A stretch of 64,000 nucleotides of DNA from Dysosmobacter sp. Marseille-Q4140 (GCA_018228705.1 CP073694.1:434001-498000), one strand, 5' to 3'. Shown: positions 1 through 8,498, numbered from the stretch's first letter. A program made the numbers and translations. Notes: a model not told the origin generated them from the letters alone.

Positions 1-47
1 AAGGCGCCCTCACGGACACTCTGCGGGATGCCATGGACCCGGAATAA
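1..47 (+). CDS. C-terminal tail of a truncated gene (possibly DppC/OppC-type permease)
   Basis: An open frame enters from the left edge and stops with TAA at 45-47. The 14 visible residues end in LRDAMDPE. Dipeptide/nickel ABC permeases of the DppC/OppC family often end in a similar LRD-x-LDPR tail, so that family is a guess from the tail alone. The frame is followed by a strong terminator, which supports a real 3' end. Confidence 0.35.
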   Translation, partial: GALTDTLRDAMDPE

Positions 48-69
48 GGGCATCGTCCCGCAAAAACAG

Positions 70-106
70 GCGGAGGGGCCGGTCAGGCCCCTCCGCTTCT
101 CTTTTT
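70..106 (+). terminator. Rho-independent terminator
   Basis: A perfect 11-bp GC-rich stem (70-80 with 86-96) has a 5-nt loop and is followed by TTCTCTTTTT. It ends the gene entering from the left and lies between it and the convergent cysteine synthase gene. Confidence 0.8.
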
Positions 107-119
107 CAACGCCGCCCGC

Positions 120-1049
120 TCAATCCCGGAACAGCGGGGTGGACAGATACCGCTCGCCGCTGTCCGGCAGCAGGGCCACGATCACCTTGCCCCGGTTCTC
201 CGGCCGCCGGGCCAGCTCTCCCGCCGCCCACAGCGCGGCGCCGGAGGTGATGCCGGCCAGCACGCCCTCGGTCCGGGCCAGGGCCCGGCCGGCGGCGTAG
301 GCGTCGACCTCTGTTGCAGCCAGGATCTCGTCCACCACGGACCGGTCCAGGTTCCCGGGCACAAAGTTGGCGCCGATGCCCTGGAGGCCGTGGGGCCCCG
401 CATGGCCCTGCGTCAGCAGAGGTGAGGAGGCGGGCTCCACGCCCACGACCCGCACGCCGGGCTTGCGCTCCTTGAGATACCGGCCTACGCCGCTGATGGT
501 GCCGCCGGTGCCGATGCCCGCCACGAAGATGTCCACGGTGCCGTCGGTGTCGGCCCAGATCTCCGGGCCGGTGGTGTCAAAGTGGGCCGCCGGGTTGGCG
601 GGGTTGTCGAACTGCCCGGCGATGATGCTGCCGGGGATGGTCCGGCGCAGCTCCTCCGCCTTGGTCACGGCACCGGACATGCCCTCCGCCCCCGGCGTCA
701 GGACGATCTCCGCGCCGTAGGCAGCGATCAGGCTCCGCCGCTCCACGCTCATGGTGTCCGGCATGGTCAAAATCACCCGGTAGCCCTTGGCGGCGCCCAC
801 GGCGGCTAGGCCGATGCCGGTGTTGCCGGAGGTGGGCTCAATGATAGTGCCGCCGGGGGCCAGGCGGCCCTCTGCCTCCGCCTGGGCGATCATCCGGGCC
901 GCCACCCGGTCCTTGGCGCTGCCGGCGGGGTTCATGCACTCCAGCTTGGCCAGGAGCACGGCGGGCAGATCGTGAGCGGCGCTGTACCGGCGCAGCTCCA
1001 AAAGCGGCGTGCGGCCAATGAGGCCGGTGACGCTGGAAACGATGTTCAT
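120..1049 (-). CDS. cysK: Cysteine synthase A (O-acetylserine sulfhydrylase)
   Basis: This PLP enzyme of the fold-type II beta family makes L-cysteine and acetate from O-acetyl-L-serine and sulfide in the cytoplasm. The 309-residue length fits the family. The lysine that would bind PLP lies in NPAGSAKDR near residue 42, PTSGNTG near 70 binds the substrate carboxylate, and GTGGTISG near 178 is the PLP phosphate loop. The ATG at 1049 is chosen because GGAGG lies just upstream; an in-frame start 26 codons earlier has no such site and lacks family similarity. No CysE partner is visible next to it. Cystathionine beta-synthase-like or O-phosphoserine-using relatives cannot be fully excluded. Confidence 0.9.
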   Translation of the reverse strand: MNIVSSVTGLIGRTPLLELRRYSAAHDLPAVLLAKLECMNPAGSAKDRVAARMIAQAEAEGRLAPGGTIIEPTSGNTGIGLAAVGAAKGYRVILTMPDTMSVERRSLIAAYGAEIVLTPGAEGMSGAVTKAEELRRTIPGSIIAGQFDNPANPAAHFDTTGPEIWADTDGTVDIFVAGIGTGGTISGVGRYLKERKPGVRVVGVEPASSPLLTQGHAGPHGLQGIGANFVPGNLDRSVVDEILAATEVDAYAAGRALARTEGVLAGITSGAALWAAGELARRPENRGKVIVALLPDSGERYLSTPLFRD

Positions 1050-1253
1050 AAGGAGGACCTCCCTGTTCAAGATAGCCGTATCATACACCCGCCGGCATCT
1101 TGCCGTCAAATGGCACCGGGGCGGCATGCGCTGGTTTTCCGCCCCGGAAGGTTTTTCCGCAAGCTGTTTTCCCGCCTTTTACGGCAGATACAAATTATCC
1201 GGAAGTTTCCTTTATCTGATCAGTCCGGACGGACCGGACGGAAAGGAGCCGTC

Positions 1254-2588
1254 ATGAATCTCCATCAGGAATACCAGGCAAAGCTGGTGACGCCGGAGGA
1301 GGCGGTGAAGGCCGTCAAAAGCGGGGACTGGGTGGACTACACCACCAACGTCTGCTTCCCGCCCCTGCTGGACGCCGCCCTGGCAGAGCGCCGGGACGAG
1401 CTGACAGACGTGAAGGTGCGGGGAAACCTCCTGTTCGGGCCGCTTCAGATCGTGGAGTGCGACCCCACAAGAGAGCATTTCTGCTACAACTCCTGGCACT
1501 GCTCTGCCTATGAGCGCAAGCTCTCTGATCGGGGCCTTTGCAGCTACATCCCCATGATCTTCCGAAATGTGGTGCCCTACTACCGCCATTTTCTCACGGT
1601 GAACCTGGCCATGATGTGCGTGCCGCCCATGGACAAGCACGGATACTTCAACCTCTCCTGCGCCACGGGCGTGGCCCGGGGGATCCTGGACAAGGCCGAT
1701 ATCGTGATCCTGGAGGTCAACGAGCACCTGCCTTACATCTACGGCGGCTTCGACGAGTCCATTCACCTCTCGGAGGTGGACTACATCGTGGAGGGTCCCC
1801 ACGATCCCCTGCCGGAGTTCCCGGTGGCGGAGGCCGCAGAGGAGGACCGCCGCATCGCGGAGCTGCTGGTGCCCTATGTCCGGGACGGGGCGGCCTTGCA
1901 GCTGGGCATCGGGCCCATGCCCAACGTGGTGGGGTCATTGCTGGCCCAATCCGACGTGAAGGATCTGACCATGCACACGGAGCTGTGCGGCGATGCCTAC
2001 TTCCGGCTGTATGAAGCCGGAAAGCTGACCAATGCCCGCTGCGCCCTTCATCCACGAAAGGGCCTCACCGGCATCGTGTTCGGGTCACGGGCGCTGTACG
2101 ACTGGGTGGACCGGAACCCGGCCGTGACGGCGGCGCCCCTGGAGTACATCAACGCCCCGGCCACCATCGCGCAGCTGGAGAACATGGTGTCCATCAACAG
2201 CTGCATTTCCGCCGACCTCTACGGCCAGGTCTGCGCCGAGAGCGCGGGGCTGCGGCACATCAGCGGCACCGGCGGCCAGCTGGACTACCTGACCGGCGCG
2301 GCGGACGCCAAGGGGGGCAAGGCCTTCATCTGCATGACGTCCTCCTTTGTGGACAAGGCGGGGGTCCGCCGCTCCCGCATCCTGCCCCACTTTGAAGGCG
2401 ACATCGTCACAGACCCCCGGAGCCAGGCCTATTATATCGTCACCGAGTTCGGCGCCGTCAATCTGGCGGGCCGGTCCACCTGGGAGCGGGCGGAGCTGCT
2501 GATCTCCATTGCCCACCCGGACTTCCGGGAGGAGCTGACCGCCGCGGCGGAACGGCAGAAAATCTGGCGCCGGTCCAACAAGCGCTGA
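1254..2588 (+). CDS. Acetyl-CoA hydrolase/transferase family CoA-transferase (butyryl-CoA:acetate or 4-hydroxybutyrate type)
   Basis: The 444-residue protein belongs to the class I CoA-transferase family that includes butyryl-CoA:acetate CoA-transferase and 4-hydroxybutyrate CoA-transferase. These swap CoA between an acyl-CoA and acetate through a glutamyl-CoA thioester. The likely catalytic Glu is in MHTELCGD near residue 240. The C-terminal TEFGAVNLAGRS block is typical of the family. The ATG at 1254 follows AAGGAG by 7 nt. In anaerobic Firmicutes this enzyme often closes butyrate fermentation, but the substrate cannot be decided from sequence alone. It stands alone between a divergent cysK and a terminator. 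Confidence 0.88.
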   Translation: MNLHQEYQAKLVTPEEAVKAVKSGDWVDYTTNVCFPPLLDAALAERRDELTDVKVRGNLLFGPLQIVECDPTREHFCYNSWHCSAYERKLSDRGLCSYIPMIFRNVVPYYRHFLTVNLAMMCVPPMDKHGYFNLSCATGVARGILDKADIVILEVNEHLPYIYGGFDESIHLSEVDYIVEGPHDPLPEFPVAEAAEEDRRIAELLVPYVRDGAALQLGIGPMPNVVGSLLAQSDVKDLTMHTELCGDAYFRLYEAGKLTNARCALHPRKGLTGIVFGSRALYDWVDRNPAVTAAPLEYINAPATIAQLENMVSINSCISADLYGQVCAESAGLRHISGTGGQLDYLTGAADAKGGKAFICMTSSFVDKAGVRRSRILPHFEGDIVTDPRSQAYYIVTEFGAVNLAGRSTWERAELLISIAHPDFREELTAAAERQKIWRRSNKR

Positions 2589-2593
2589 TACGT

Positions 2594-2629
2594 AAAGAGC
2601 CGCAGGGCATTGGCCCTGCGGCTCTTTTT
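2594..2629. terminator. Bidirectional Rho-independent terminator
   Basis: A perfect stem of about 15 bp, AAAGAGCCGCAGGGC (2594-2608) against 2613-2627, has an ATTG loop and is followed by T residues on both strands. It lies between the convergent CoA-transferase and UPF0173 genes and can serve both. Confidence 0.85.
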
Positions 2630-2647
2630 CTGTATGGCAGTTTGGCT

Positions 2648-3310
2648 TTACAGCTCCAGCGTCTCGCCGGGCGCCAGGACCCTGGCCGGGAAGCCGGCGG
2701 CGGCGGACGCCGCGGCGAAGGCGGCGCCGTCCTGAACGATGGGCGGCATGGTGTTGAAGTGCATGGGGATGGTCAGCGCCGGACGGATCATCTCCACCGC
2801 CCGCAGGGCGTCCTGGGGACCCATCGTGTAGAAGTCCCCGATGGGCAGCAGCGCCACGTCCACCTGCTCTGCCGCCAGCAGCGTCATGTCGCAGGTCAGG
2901 GCGGTGTCGCCGGCATGATAGATCTTCTTCCCGCCCATCTCAAAGAGAAAGCCACAGGCCAGGCCTCCCGGCACGCCGCTGCCGTGGATAGCAGGAGTCA
3001 GCTTCACACGGCCAAAGGACGTCTTGATCCAGCCTCCCAAATTCCCGGCCACCGCCGGCACACCGGCAGGACCGAACACCGCCTCCGCCAGATCCACGGA
3101 GCAGCAGATCTGGGCGCCGGTGCGCCGGGCGATGTCCACGGCGTCGCCCACGTGGTCTCCGTGACCGTGGGTGACAAAAATCATGTCCGCCTCCACCGAA
3201 TCGGCGGAAACCGCCGCCAAGGGGTTGCCGGTCAGGAAGGGGTCCACCAGCGCCTTACAGCTGCCGTCATCCAGCAAAAAACAGGCGTGTCCCAGAAACT
3301 GGATCTTCAT
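2648..3310 (-). CDS. UPF0173 metal-dependent hydrolase (metallo-beta-lactamase fold)
   Basis: The 220-residue protein has the MBL-fold zinc motif HGHGDHVGD near residue 47, a HAGDT motif near 132 and a late MHFNT histidine, the pattern of the UPF0173 family. The physiological substrate of this family is not established. The ATG at 3310 is preceded by AAAGGAG; an upstream in-frame ATG at 3343 overlaps the next gene's end and lacks a site. The dehydrogenase gene upstream on the same strand ends at 3343, 32 bp away, so the two are probably cotranscribed. Confidence 0.85.
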   Translation of the reverse strand: MKIQFLGHACFLLDDGSCKALVDPFLTGNPLAAVSADSVEADMIFVTHGHGDHVGDAVDIARRTGAQICCSVDLAEAVFGPAGVPAVAGNLGGWIKTSFGRVKLTPAIHGSGVPGGLACGFLFEMGGKKIYHAGDTALTCDMTLLAAEQVDVALLPIGDFYTMGPQDALRAVEMIRPALTIPMHFNTMPPIVQDGAAFAAASAAAGFPARVLAPGETLEL

Positions 3311-3342
3311 ATCTGTTCTCCTTTCATCTAATAGGTTCCCCA

Positions 3343-4377
3343 TCAGGGTATTACGGCCACCTTGATGACGCCGTCCCGGCGGTTTTCAAAGAGGTCGTAG
3401 GCCGCCTCGATCTCTTTCAGGGGATAGGTGTGGGTGATGAGCGGCGTGGTGTCCAGCTTTCCCGCAGCGACCGCCTCCAGAATCTCGCCGCAGCGGCAGC
3501 CGTCCACACCGCCGGTCTTGAAGGTCAGGTTCTTGCCGTACATCTCCGGCAGGGGCAGGGTCTGGGCCCGGTCGTACAGGGCCACGACCACCACCACGGC
3601 GTTGGGCCGGGCGCACTGCCAGGCCAGGCGGAAGGTCTCCTCCCCGCCGGCCACCTCCAGCACCGCGTCGGCGCCGCCGTGGGCGCTGCGGGCGCGGACC
3701 GCCGCCTCCGCATCCTCCGGCCCCACCGTGGTGACGCCGGGGTAATGGGCCTCCACGAAGGCCCGGCGGGCCGGGTCCTTTTCACAGACCACCACCTGTC
3801 CCGGTTCCTTCAGCAGCACGCACTGGAGGGTACACAGGCCCGTGGGCCCGGCGCCCAGAATCAGCACCGTGTCCCCCGGCTTGATCTCCGCGATGTCCGC
3901 CGCCCACCAGCCGGTGGCCAGGATGTCCCCCACGAACAGGGCCTGGGCGTCGGTGACGCCCGCTGGAATCTTCGTCAGGCCCTGGTCGGCATAGGGCACC
4001 CGGACGTACTCCGCCTGGCCTCCGTCGATACGGCAGCCCAGGGCCCAGCCGCCGCTGGGGTCCGTGCAGTTGTTGACCCAGCCATGGCGGCAGAAAAAGC
4101 ACTCTCCGCAGAAGGTCTCCACATTCACCGCCACCCGGTCCCCGGGCCGCAGATTCTTCACGCCGGGCCCCACTTCCTCCACCACACCCACCATTTCATG
4201 GCCCACGGTGATCCCGGGCACCGCCCGGGGCACGGAGCCGTGTTTGATGTGCAGGTCGCTGGTGCAGATGCTGGCCAGGGTCACCCGCACCAGGGCGTCC
4301 CGGTCTGCCAGCAGCACCGGCTTCGGCTTTTCCAGGAGGGCAAATTTCCCCCGCTCCACATACGTATAGGCCAACAT
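3343..4377 (-). CDS. Zinc-dependent medium-chain alcohol dehydrogenase
   Basis: The 344-residue MDR protein has the GroES-like catalytic domain first: zinc ligand Cys38 in SICTSDLH, then VGHEMVG near residue 58. A four-cysteine structural zinc lobe CGECFFCRHGWVNNC lies near 93-107. The Rossmann domain carries GAGPTG near 175 for NAD(P)H. The ATG at 4377 lies 7 nt from GGGAGG; a GTG three codons upstream would overlap that site. Relatives include sorbitol, threonine and formaldehyde dehydrogenases; the substrate is not clear. It follows a YqfO-like gene by about 20 bp and precedes the UPF0173 gene, all on one strand. Confidence 0.86.
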   Translation of the reverse strand: MLAYTYVERGKFALLEKPKPVLLADRDALVRVTLASICTSDLHIKHGSVPRAVPGITVGHEMVGVVEEVGPGVKNLRPGDRVAVNVETFCGECFFCRHGWVNNCTDPSGGWALGCRIDGGQAEYVRVPYADQGLTKIPAGVTDAQALFVGDILATGWWAADIAEIKPGDTVLILGAGPTGLCTLQCVLLKEPGQVVVCEKDPARRAFVEAHYPGVTTVGPEDAEAAVRARSAHGGADAVLEVAGGEETFRLAWQCARPNAVVVVVALYDRAQTLPLPEMYGKNLTFKTGGVDGCRCGEILEAVAAGKLDTTPLITHTYPLKEIEAAYDLFENRRDGVIKVAVIP

Positions 4378-4399
4378 ATCCGGCACCTCCCGTCTTTTT

Positions 4400-4729
4400 T
4401 TACAGTCCGATCCCCAGCAGGGGGATCACGTTGATGACCGGCTCCTCATAGGGGTGGACCCGCTTCACCGCCGCCACGGTCTCCGCCGCCCGGGAGCGGA
4501 GGCAGGTGACTTCCACCTTCACCTCCGGCTCCCGGCTCAGCTCTCCCTTCTGGCCCAGATACGGCGCGGAGCCCGGCAGGGGCCGCCAGCAGCCGGTGAC
4601 GGGGGCGTAGGAAAAGCAGCCGTCGTACCGGCCGATGTGGCCGGCGTCCACCGCCCGCAGCGCCTCCGCCAAAACCTCCAGATGGCTCTCGGGAATAAAG
4701 ATCTCCAGCTTGCAGTAGCGCTCGTTCAT
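4400..4729 (-). CDS. YqfO/NIF3 middle-domain-like (PII/CutA-fold) protein
   Basis: The 109-residue protein matches the insert domain found in the middle of YqfO/NIF3 proteins, here as a stand-alone protein: GHIGRYDGCFSY near residue 30, then a G-rich stretch with PYLGQKGEL, and a C-terminal HPYEEPVINV motif near 92. This domain has a PII/CutA-like ferredoxin fold and may bind small ligands or metal; its role is not established. The start overlaps the upstream stop by one base (TGATG), indicating translational coupling with the acidic protein before it. Confidence 0.65.
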   Translation of the reverse strand: MNERYCKLEIFIPESHLEVLAEALRAVDAGHIGRYDGCFSYAPVTGCWRPLPGSAPYLGQKGELSREPEVKVEVTCLRSRAAETVAAVKRVHPYEEPVINVIPLLGIGL

Positions 4730-4947
4730 CACAGCTCCCCCAGCGCCTCCAGGGCCTCCATCAGATCGTCGGCCCGGTCCTCCAGTTCCTCGTGACGGTC
4801 GCCCCAGGCCTCGTACTCCTCGCTGTCCATGTCCTCCGGCTCCTCCAGGTCCAGCGCCGCGATCTCCTGCCGCACCTGATCCAGTTCCTCCAGCAGTGCC
4901 TGCCGCTCTCCCCCGCTCGGGGCGGGAAATTCCGTGATGCGTGCCAT
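4729..4947 (-). CDS. Small acidic coiled-coil-like protein, function unknown
   Basis: The 72-residue protein is very rich in Glu, Asp and Leu, with a heptad-like pattern from residue 15 onward, so it is probably helical. I recognise no family. A GGGGGG-rich ribosome-binding site precedes the ATG at 4947. Its stop shares a base with the next start, so it belongs to the YqfO-like/dehydrogenase unit. Confidence 0.5.
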   Translation of the reverse strand: MARITEFPAPSGGERQALLEELDQVRQEIAALDLEEPEDMDSEEYEAWGDRHEELEDRADDLMEALEALGEL

Positions 4948-5021
4948 GCCGCTCCCCCCTTTTTTCTCGCTCTTGCTCTATTGTACCAGACTCAGCGCCG
5001 TTTGCAACCACTCTCCGGGGA

Positions 5022-5050
5022 TTGACAAGCCTGTCTCTCCGTCATATAAT
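5022..5050 (+). promoter_or_regulatory. Consensus sigma-A promoter of the marR-yczE operon
   Basis: A perfect TTGACA (5022-5027) and a perfect TATAAT (5045-5050) are separated by 17 bp, 43 bp upstream of the MarR start codon. A full-consensus promoter suggests strong transcription that must be held down, which fits the operator-like repeat that follows. Confidence 0.75.
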
Positions 5051-5063
5051 AAGCATCATTACT

Positions 5064-5077
5064 ATAAGAATCCTTAT
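5064..5077 (+). promoter_or_regulatory. Candidate MarR operator
   Basis: ATAAG-N4-CTTAT is an inverted repeat placed just downstream of the predicted transcription start and upstream of the ribosome-binding site. Its symmetry and position suit autorepression by the MarR protein encoded next. Assignment is inferred from position and symmetry only. Confidence 0.4.
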
Positions 5078-5092
5078 TATTGGAGGAAATCC

Positions 5093-5518
5093 ATGGAGAC
5101 CCTGCACTATCTTCTGATGCGCGCCCACTCCCTGCTCAACCGCCGGATCCTGGACGAGGCGGCAGTCCTCGGGCTCTCGCCCGGCCAGCCTAAGGTGCTG
5201 GAATATCTGCATCTCCGCGGAGAGCAGAACCAGCGCGCCATCGCCGGCTACTGCCGCATTGAGCCCGCTACCGTGGGCAGCATCCTCTCCCGGATGGAGG
5301 AGGCGGGGCTGGTGGAGCGGCGGCAGAAGCCCGGGGACCGGAGGGCGCTGTATGTCTCCCTGACCCCTCCCGGAGAGGCGGCGGCGGAGGCCGTGGCCGC
5401 CCTGTTCGACCGGGCGGACACCCAGGCCGCCTCCCTGCTGACGGCGGAGGAGACCGCTCAACTGACGGCGCTGCTGGAAAAGGTCTGCGCCGCTCTGCCG
5501 GAGGAGGCACAGGCATGA
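5093..5518 (+). CDS. MarR-family transcriptional regulator
   Basis: The 141-residue winged-helix protein has the MarR layout: an N-terminal helix, a recognition region near residues 50-75 (CRIEPATVGSILSRMEEAG) and a wing with RRQKPGDRRALYVSLT near 78-93. The DxR signature is PGDRRALYV. The ATG at 5093 follows TGGAGG. The stop overlaps the start of the membrane protein gene by 4 bp (ATGA), so the two are translated together and the membrane protein is the probable regulatory target. Confidence 0.9.
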   Translation: METLHYLLMRAHSLLNRRILDEAAVLGLSPGQPKVLEYLHLRGEQNQRAIAGYCRIEPATVGSILSRMEEAGLVERRQKPGDRRALYVSLTPPGEAAAEAVAALFDRADTQAASLLTAEETAQLTALLEKVCAALPEEAQA

Positions 5519-6171
5519 ATCAGATCCAAAAACCCACTGTCACTCTCAAGCGCTGGCTCTTTCTGGCGGTGGGCCTGGCCATCATGTCTCTGGGGGTAGC
5601 GCTGTCCATCCGGGCAAATCTGGGCACCTCCCCCATCTCCAGCGTGCCCTATGTATGCAGTCTGTTCTCCCCTCTGAGCGTGGGGTCCGCCACCATTGTC
5701 ATGCACTGTCTCATGATCCTGGCGCAGATTCTGCTTCTGCGTCGGCGCTATGACCCCGTGCAGCTTTTGCAGCTGCCGGTGGCGCTGGCGTTCGGCTGGC
5801 TGACCGATGCGGCCATGTGGGCCACCGGAGCGGTCCAGTGCGGCGCCTACTGGCAGCAGTGGCTGGTGTGCCTGTTGGGCGTTGCTCTGGTAGCCGTGGG
5901 CGTCAGCTTCGAGGTCACCGCTGGGGTTGCGCCCCTGGCCGGTGAGGGCACGGTGCTGGCACTTTGCCAGGTGCTGCCGGTGAAATTCGGCACCATGAAG
6001 GTGACCTTTGACGTGAGCCTGGTACTGACGGCCTGCCTCCTGTCCCTGATCTTCCTGGGCCAGCTCCAGGGCGTTCGGGAGGGCACCGTGGCGGCGGCCC
6101 TGTGCGTGGGAACCATCGCCCGCCAGCTGAACAAGCCCATGGGGCGTCTGGGGGAGAAACTTTTTGCATGA
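5515..6171 (+). CDS. YczE/YyaS/YitT-like integral membrane protein
   Basis: The 218-residue protein has about five to six membrane segments (near residues 13-32, 50-74, 82-100, 108-135, 150-180). The LGVALSIRANLGTSPISS segment near 26 is characteristic of the YczE/DUF6198 group. The function of this group is unresolved; some members sit next to regulators, as here. It is translationally coupled to the MarR gene. Confidence 0.75.
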   Translation: MNQIQKPTVTLKRWLFLAVGLAIMSLGVALSIRANLGTSPISSVPYVCSLFSPLSVGSATIVMHCLMILAQILLLRRRYDPVQLLQLPVALAFGWLTDAAMWATGAVQCGAYWQQWLVCLLGVALVAVGVSFEVTAGVAPLAGEGTVLALCQVLPVKFGTMKVTFDVSLVLTACLLSLIFLGQLQGVREGTVAAALCVGTIARQLNKPMGRLGEKLFA

Positions 6172-6176
6172 AGCAC

Positions 6177-6215
6177 AAGAGGAGCGGGGCGCCCATCGGG
6201 CGCCCTGCTCCTCTT
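6177..6215. terminator. Bidirectional terminator hairpin
   Basis: A long stem, AAGAGGAGC plus GGGGCGCCC against GGGCGCCCT plus GCTCCTCTT, has an ATC loop. It lies between the convergent yczE-like and DUF5655 genes. Confidence 0.75.
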
Positions 6216-6216
6216 A

Positions 6217-6612
6217 TTACCGTTTGCTCTCGGCGAAGTCCCAGGCCTCCCGGAACCATCCCAGAAACTCGCCGTCGATCTGGTCCTCCTCCGTCAGCAG
6301 GAAGTGATGGGTCCAGCGGCCGGGGTACGGCTCCACCGCCACGGCTACCCGCGGGGAGTCCAGCCGCCGGTTCAGACCCAGCGTTACCACCAGGCAGTGC
6401 TCCGGCCAGTCCTTCCGCCGCCGGACGGGCAATGACGCCGCGCCGTACAGGTGCCGGCCGTAAAAGCTGATCTGGCTCTTCTGGACCCGGACGGAGCCAT
6501 CGGGAAAGAGGGCCTCCAGCTGCCGGAACAGGGCCTGATACAGCGACAGCTCCAGGGGCCTTCCGTCGAAAAACATCAGCACATCCGCGAAATAGTGGTC
6601 TGAAACGTTCAT
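6217..6612 (-). CDS. DUF5655-type protein
   Basis: The 131-residue protein resembles the DUF5655 family: a conserved N-terminal helix region with LYQALFRQLEALFPD, QKSQISFYGR near residue 44, and a C-terminal THHFLLTEEDQIDGEFLGW motif. No reaction is known. The start overlaps the YaaA stop by 4 bp, so it is the second gene of that operon. Confidence 0.7.
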   Translation of the reverse strand: MNVSDHYFADVLMFFDGRPLELSLYQALFRQLEALFPDGSVRVQKSQISFYGRHLYGAASLPVRRRKDWPEHCLVVTLGLNRRLDSPRVAVAVEPYPGRWTHHFLLTEEDQIDGEFLGWFREAWDFAESKR

Positions 6613-7367
6613 TTTTCGTCCTCCCGTTCCCGCAAAAATACCAGCCGGTCCGCGCTGGAGCGGGCCGGGTCATACCGGTAGCTCAGGGCGGCGAAGGCGG
6701 TCAGCTCCTCCGGCCGCCGGATGCGCCGCTCCGCCATATAGCGGACCATCTCTCCCCGGGCCATCTTGCACAGTGTCCCTTTTTCCACCACCCGGCCGTC
6801 TTTTTCTTCCCCGAACACGCAGGTCACCACCCGGGTCGCAGGGGGCAGGTGGGGCAGCACCGCCCGGCTGTACTCTTTGGAGGCCAAGTCGATGACCGTG
6901 TCCGTCTCCGCCCCCAGAGCCTCCCCCAGGCGGCCGCCCCAGAAGCCGTAGAGGTCCCGGTGTCCATCCACGGCCAGCCTGGCCTGCATCTCCAGCCGGT
7001 AGGGTGTCACGGCGTCGAAGGGCCGCAGAAGGCCGTAGAGGCCGGAGACGATCCGCAGATGCGACGCCACGTATTGAAGCGCCCCCTCCTCCAGTACGCC
7101 GGGGGCCAGGTAGCGGTACTGGATGCCCTCGTAGGCCAGCAGAGCCGGGGTCCGGGCCCGGCGCAGGTCCATATGAGAAAGCCGCTCCACGTTCAGGGCG
7201 GCGATGGCGTCATTGCAGGCCCAGAGCCTCTTCAGCTCCCGGGGCGTCAGAGTCCGCAGGGCGGAGAGCAGCCGCTCCGCCTCCGGCAGGAATGCGGGCA
7301 GGCCCTCCGGCAGGAAGGTGTCCGGATCCTCCACCATCTTCTTGGCGGGGGAGATGATGATGCGCAC
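6609..7367 (-). CDS. yaaA: Peroxide stress protein YaaA (DUF328)
   Basis: The 252-residue protein starts RIIISPAKKM, the N-terminal signature of YaaA, and has the conserved YEGIQYRYL, VSGLYGLLRPFD and CMARGEMVRY-like segments. In E. coli YaaA limits free iron and DNA damage under peroxide; it is a DNA-binding helix-hairpin-helix fold. The start is the GTG at 7367, 7 nt from GAGGAGG; an ATG six codons upstream overlaps that site. It is cotranscribed with the DUF5655 gene. Confidence 0.88.
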   Translation of the reverse strand: MRIIISPAKKMVEDPDTFLPEGLPAFLPEAERLLSALRTLTPRELKRLWACNDAIAALNVERLSHMDLRRARTPALLAYEGIQYRYLAPGVLEEGALQYVASHLRIVSGLYGLLRPFDAVTPYRLEMQARLAVDGHRDLYGFWGGRLGEALGAETDTVIDLASKEYSRAVLPHLPPATRVVTCVFGEEKDGRVVEKGTLCKMARGEMVRYMAERRIRRPEELTAFAALSYRYDPARSSADRLVFLREREDEK

Positions 7368-7494
7368 GGCGCCGCCTCCTCTCATTTTTCCCCATGATAC
7401 CCCATTCCGTCGCCCGCCGTCAACGGCGGAGCGCTTGCGGGAGGCCGGTCACCGTGGTAAGATGGGTACAGTATTTTTGTAAGGAGGCTGCATC

Positions 7495-8454
7495 ATGCTG
7501 GAGATCGCGTTCAGTGAGAGCGCCGAGGGAGGACTGCGGATGGCCCAGAGCCGCTCCGTCAGCTGCGCCGGTGCCTTTTTCGCCGTCCATGAGGACGGCT
7601 CCCGCCTCACCCGGGCACAGCTGCGGGCCGCCCGGCGTCAGGCGGAACTGGAGGCCCGCCGCCGTCAGGCGGAGGCCGTCCATCTGGACGGCGGAATCGT
7701 GTTCGGCTTCCCCCTGGTCCTCAGTGTGGGAGACATCGCCGGAGAGCCTCTGGGGCCGGAGCGAACGAATGTCCTGACCCAGCTCTATGGAGCGGCGGCC
7801 CCCGGCAGACAGATCGCGGAGGAGCTGATGGACCACGCGGCGGAGGGATTCCGCTCCCTGCTGGCGCAGCTGGAGCAGGGGGAGTCCCTGCGGGTGTGGT
7901 ACAGCGATCAGCCCGACGAGCGGTGCGGCCTCAGCTGGCTGTGCTGGGAGCTCCAGCGCCGGGGGATCCAGGCGCCGGTCCACCTGGTGGACCTGCCCCG
8001 GTGGGAGGAGCGAAGCGACGGTACCGTGGTCCGGTACATCAGCTGGGGCGAGATGGAGCCGGGAAAGTTCGGCACTTATATCTCCCGCCAGCGGGAGGCC
8101 GGCCCCGTCCTGCGGTCCGCCCTGGCCCGGGAGTGGGAGGCGCTGCGGCAGGAGAACGGTCCCCTGCGGGCGGTGGTCAACGGGTATCTGCGCACCGTGC
8201 CCGCGGACTTTTATGACCACGCCCTCCGCCGTGTACTGGCGGAGCAGCCGGAGGAGTTCCACCAGGCCCGTGCCATCGGCCTGGCCCTGGGGAAGTATCT
8301 GCCGGGGATCTCCGACTGCTGGCTGGCCCTGCGGATGGAGGAACTGCTGAAAAACGGCGAACTGGAGGCGGTGACGGAGGCTCCGGAGGGCGGCCCCGCC
8401 TATCACCGCCTCCTGCGGAAAACCGCCGCCTTCCGGACGCCGGAGGCCGTCTGA
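7495..8454 (+). CDS. DUF1835/DUF3658 domain protein
   Basis: The 319-residue protein has a DUF1835-like N-terminus starting LEIAFSESAEGGLRMAQ, a central charged segment, then VLSVGDIAGEPLGPER near residue 80 and SLRVWYSDQPDERCGLSWL near 130. A C-terminal helical DUF3658-like part runs from about 190 (AREWEALRQENGPLRAVVNG). The function is unknown. The ATG at 7495 follows AAGGAGG. It is monocistronic, with about 100 bp before the next gene. Confidence 0.7.
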   Translation: MLEIAFSESAEGGLRMAQSRSVSCAGAFFAVHEDGSRLTRAQLRAARRQAELEARRRQAEAVHLDGGIVFGFPLVLSVGDIAGEPLGPERTNVLTQLYGAAAPGRQIAEELMDHAAEGFRSLLAQLEQGESLRVWYSDQPDERCGLSWLCWELQRRGIQAPVHLVDLPRWEERSDGTVVRYISWGEMEPGKFGTYISRQREAGPVLRSALAREWEALRQENGPLRAVVNGYLRTVPADFYDHALRRVLAEQPEEFHQARAIGLALGKYLPGISDCWLALRMEELLKNGELEAVTEAPEGGPAYHRLLRKTAAFRTPEAV

Positions 8455-8471
8455 AAAAAATTTCCGGCGGC

Positions 8472-8498
8472 TGAACGGAACGGGCCTCCTCAGTCGTA
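8472..8498 (+). promoter_or_regulatory. Candidate ECF-sigma-type promoter
   Basis: TGAACG (8472-8477) and CGTA (8495-8498) are 17 bp apart, close to the TGAAAC-N16-CGTA pattern recognised by SigW-like ECF factors. The site sits about 50 bp upstream of a gene set containing its own ECF sigma factor, so autoregulation is a reasonable inference. The overlapping GGGCCTC/GAGGCCC dyad (8482-8513) could be an operator rather than a terminator. Confidence 0.4.
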
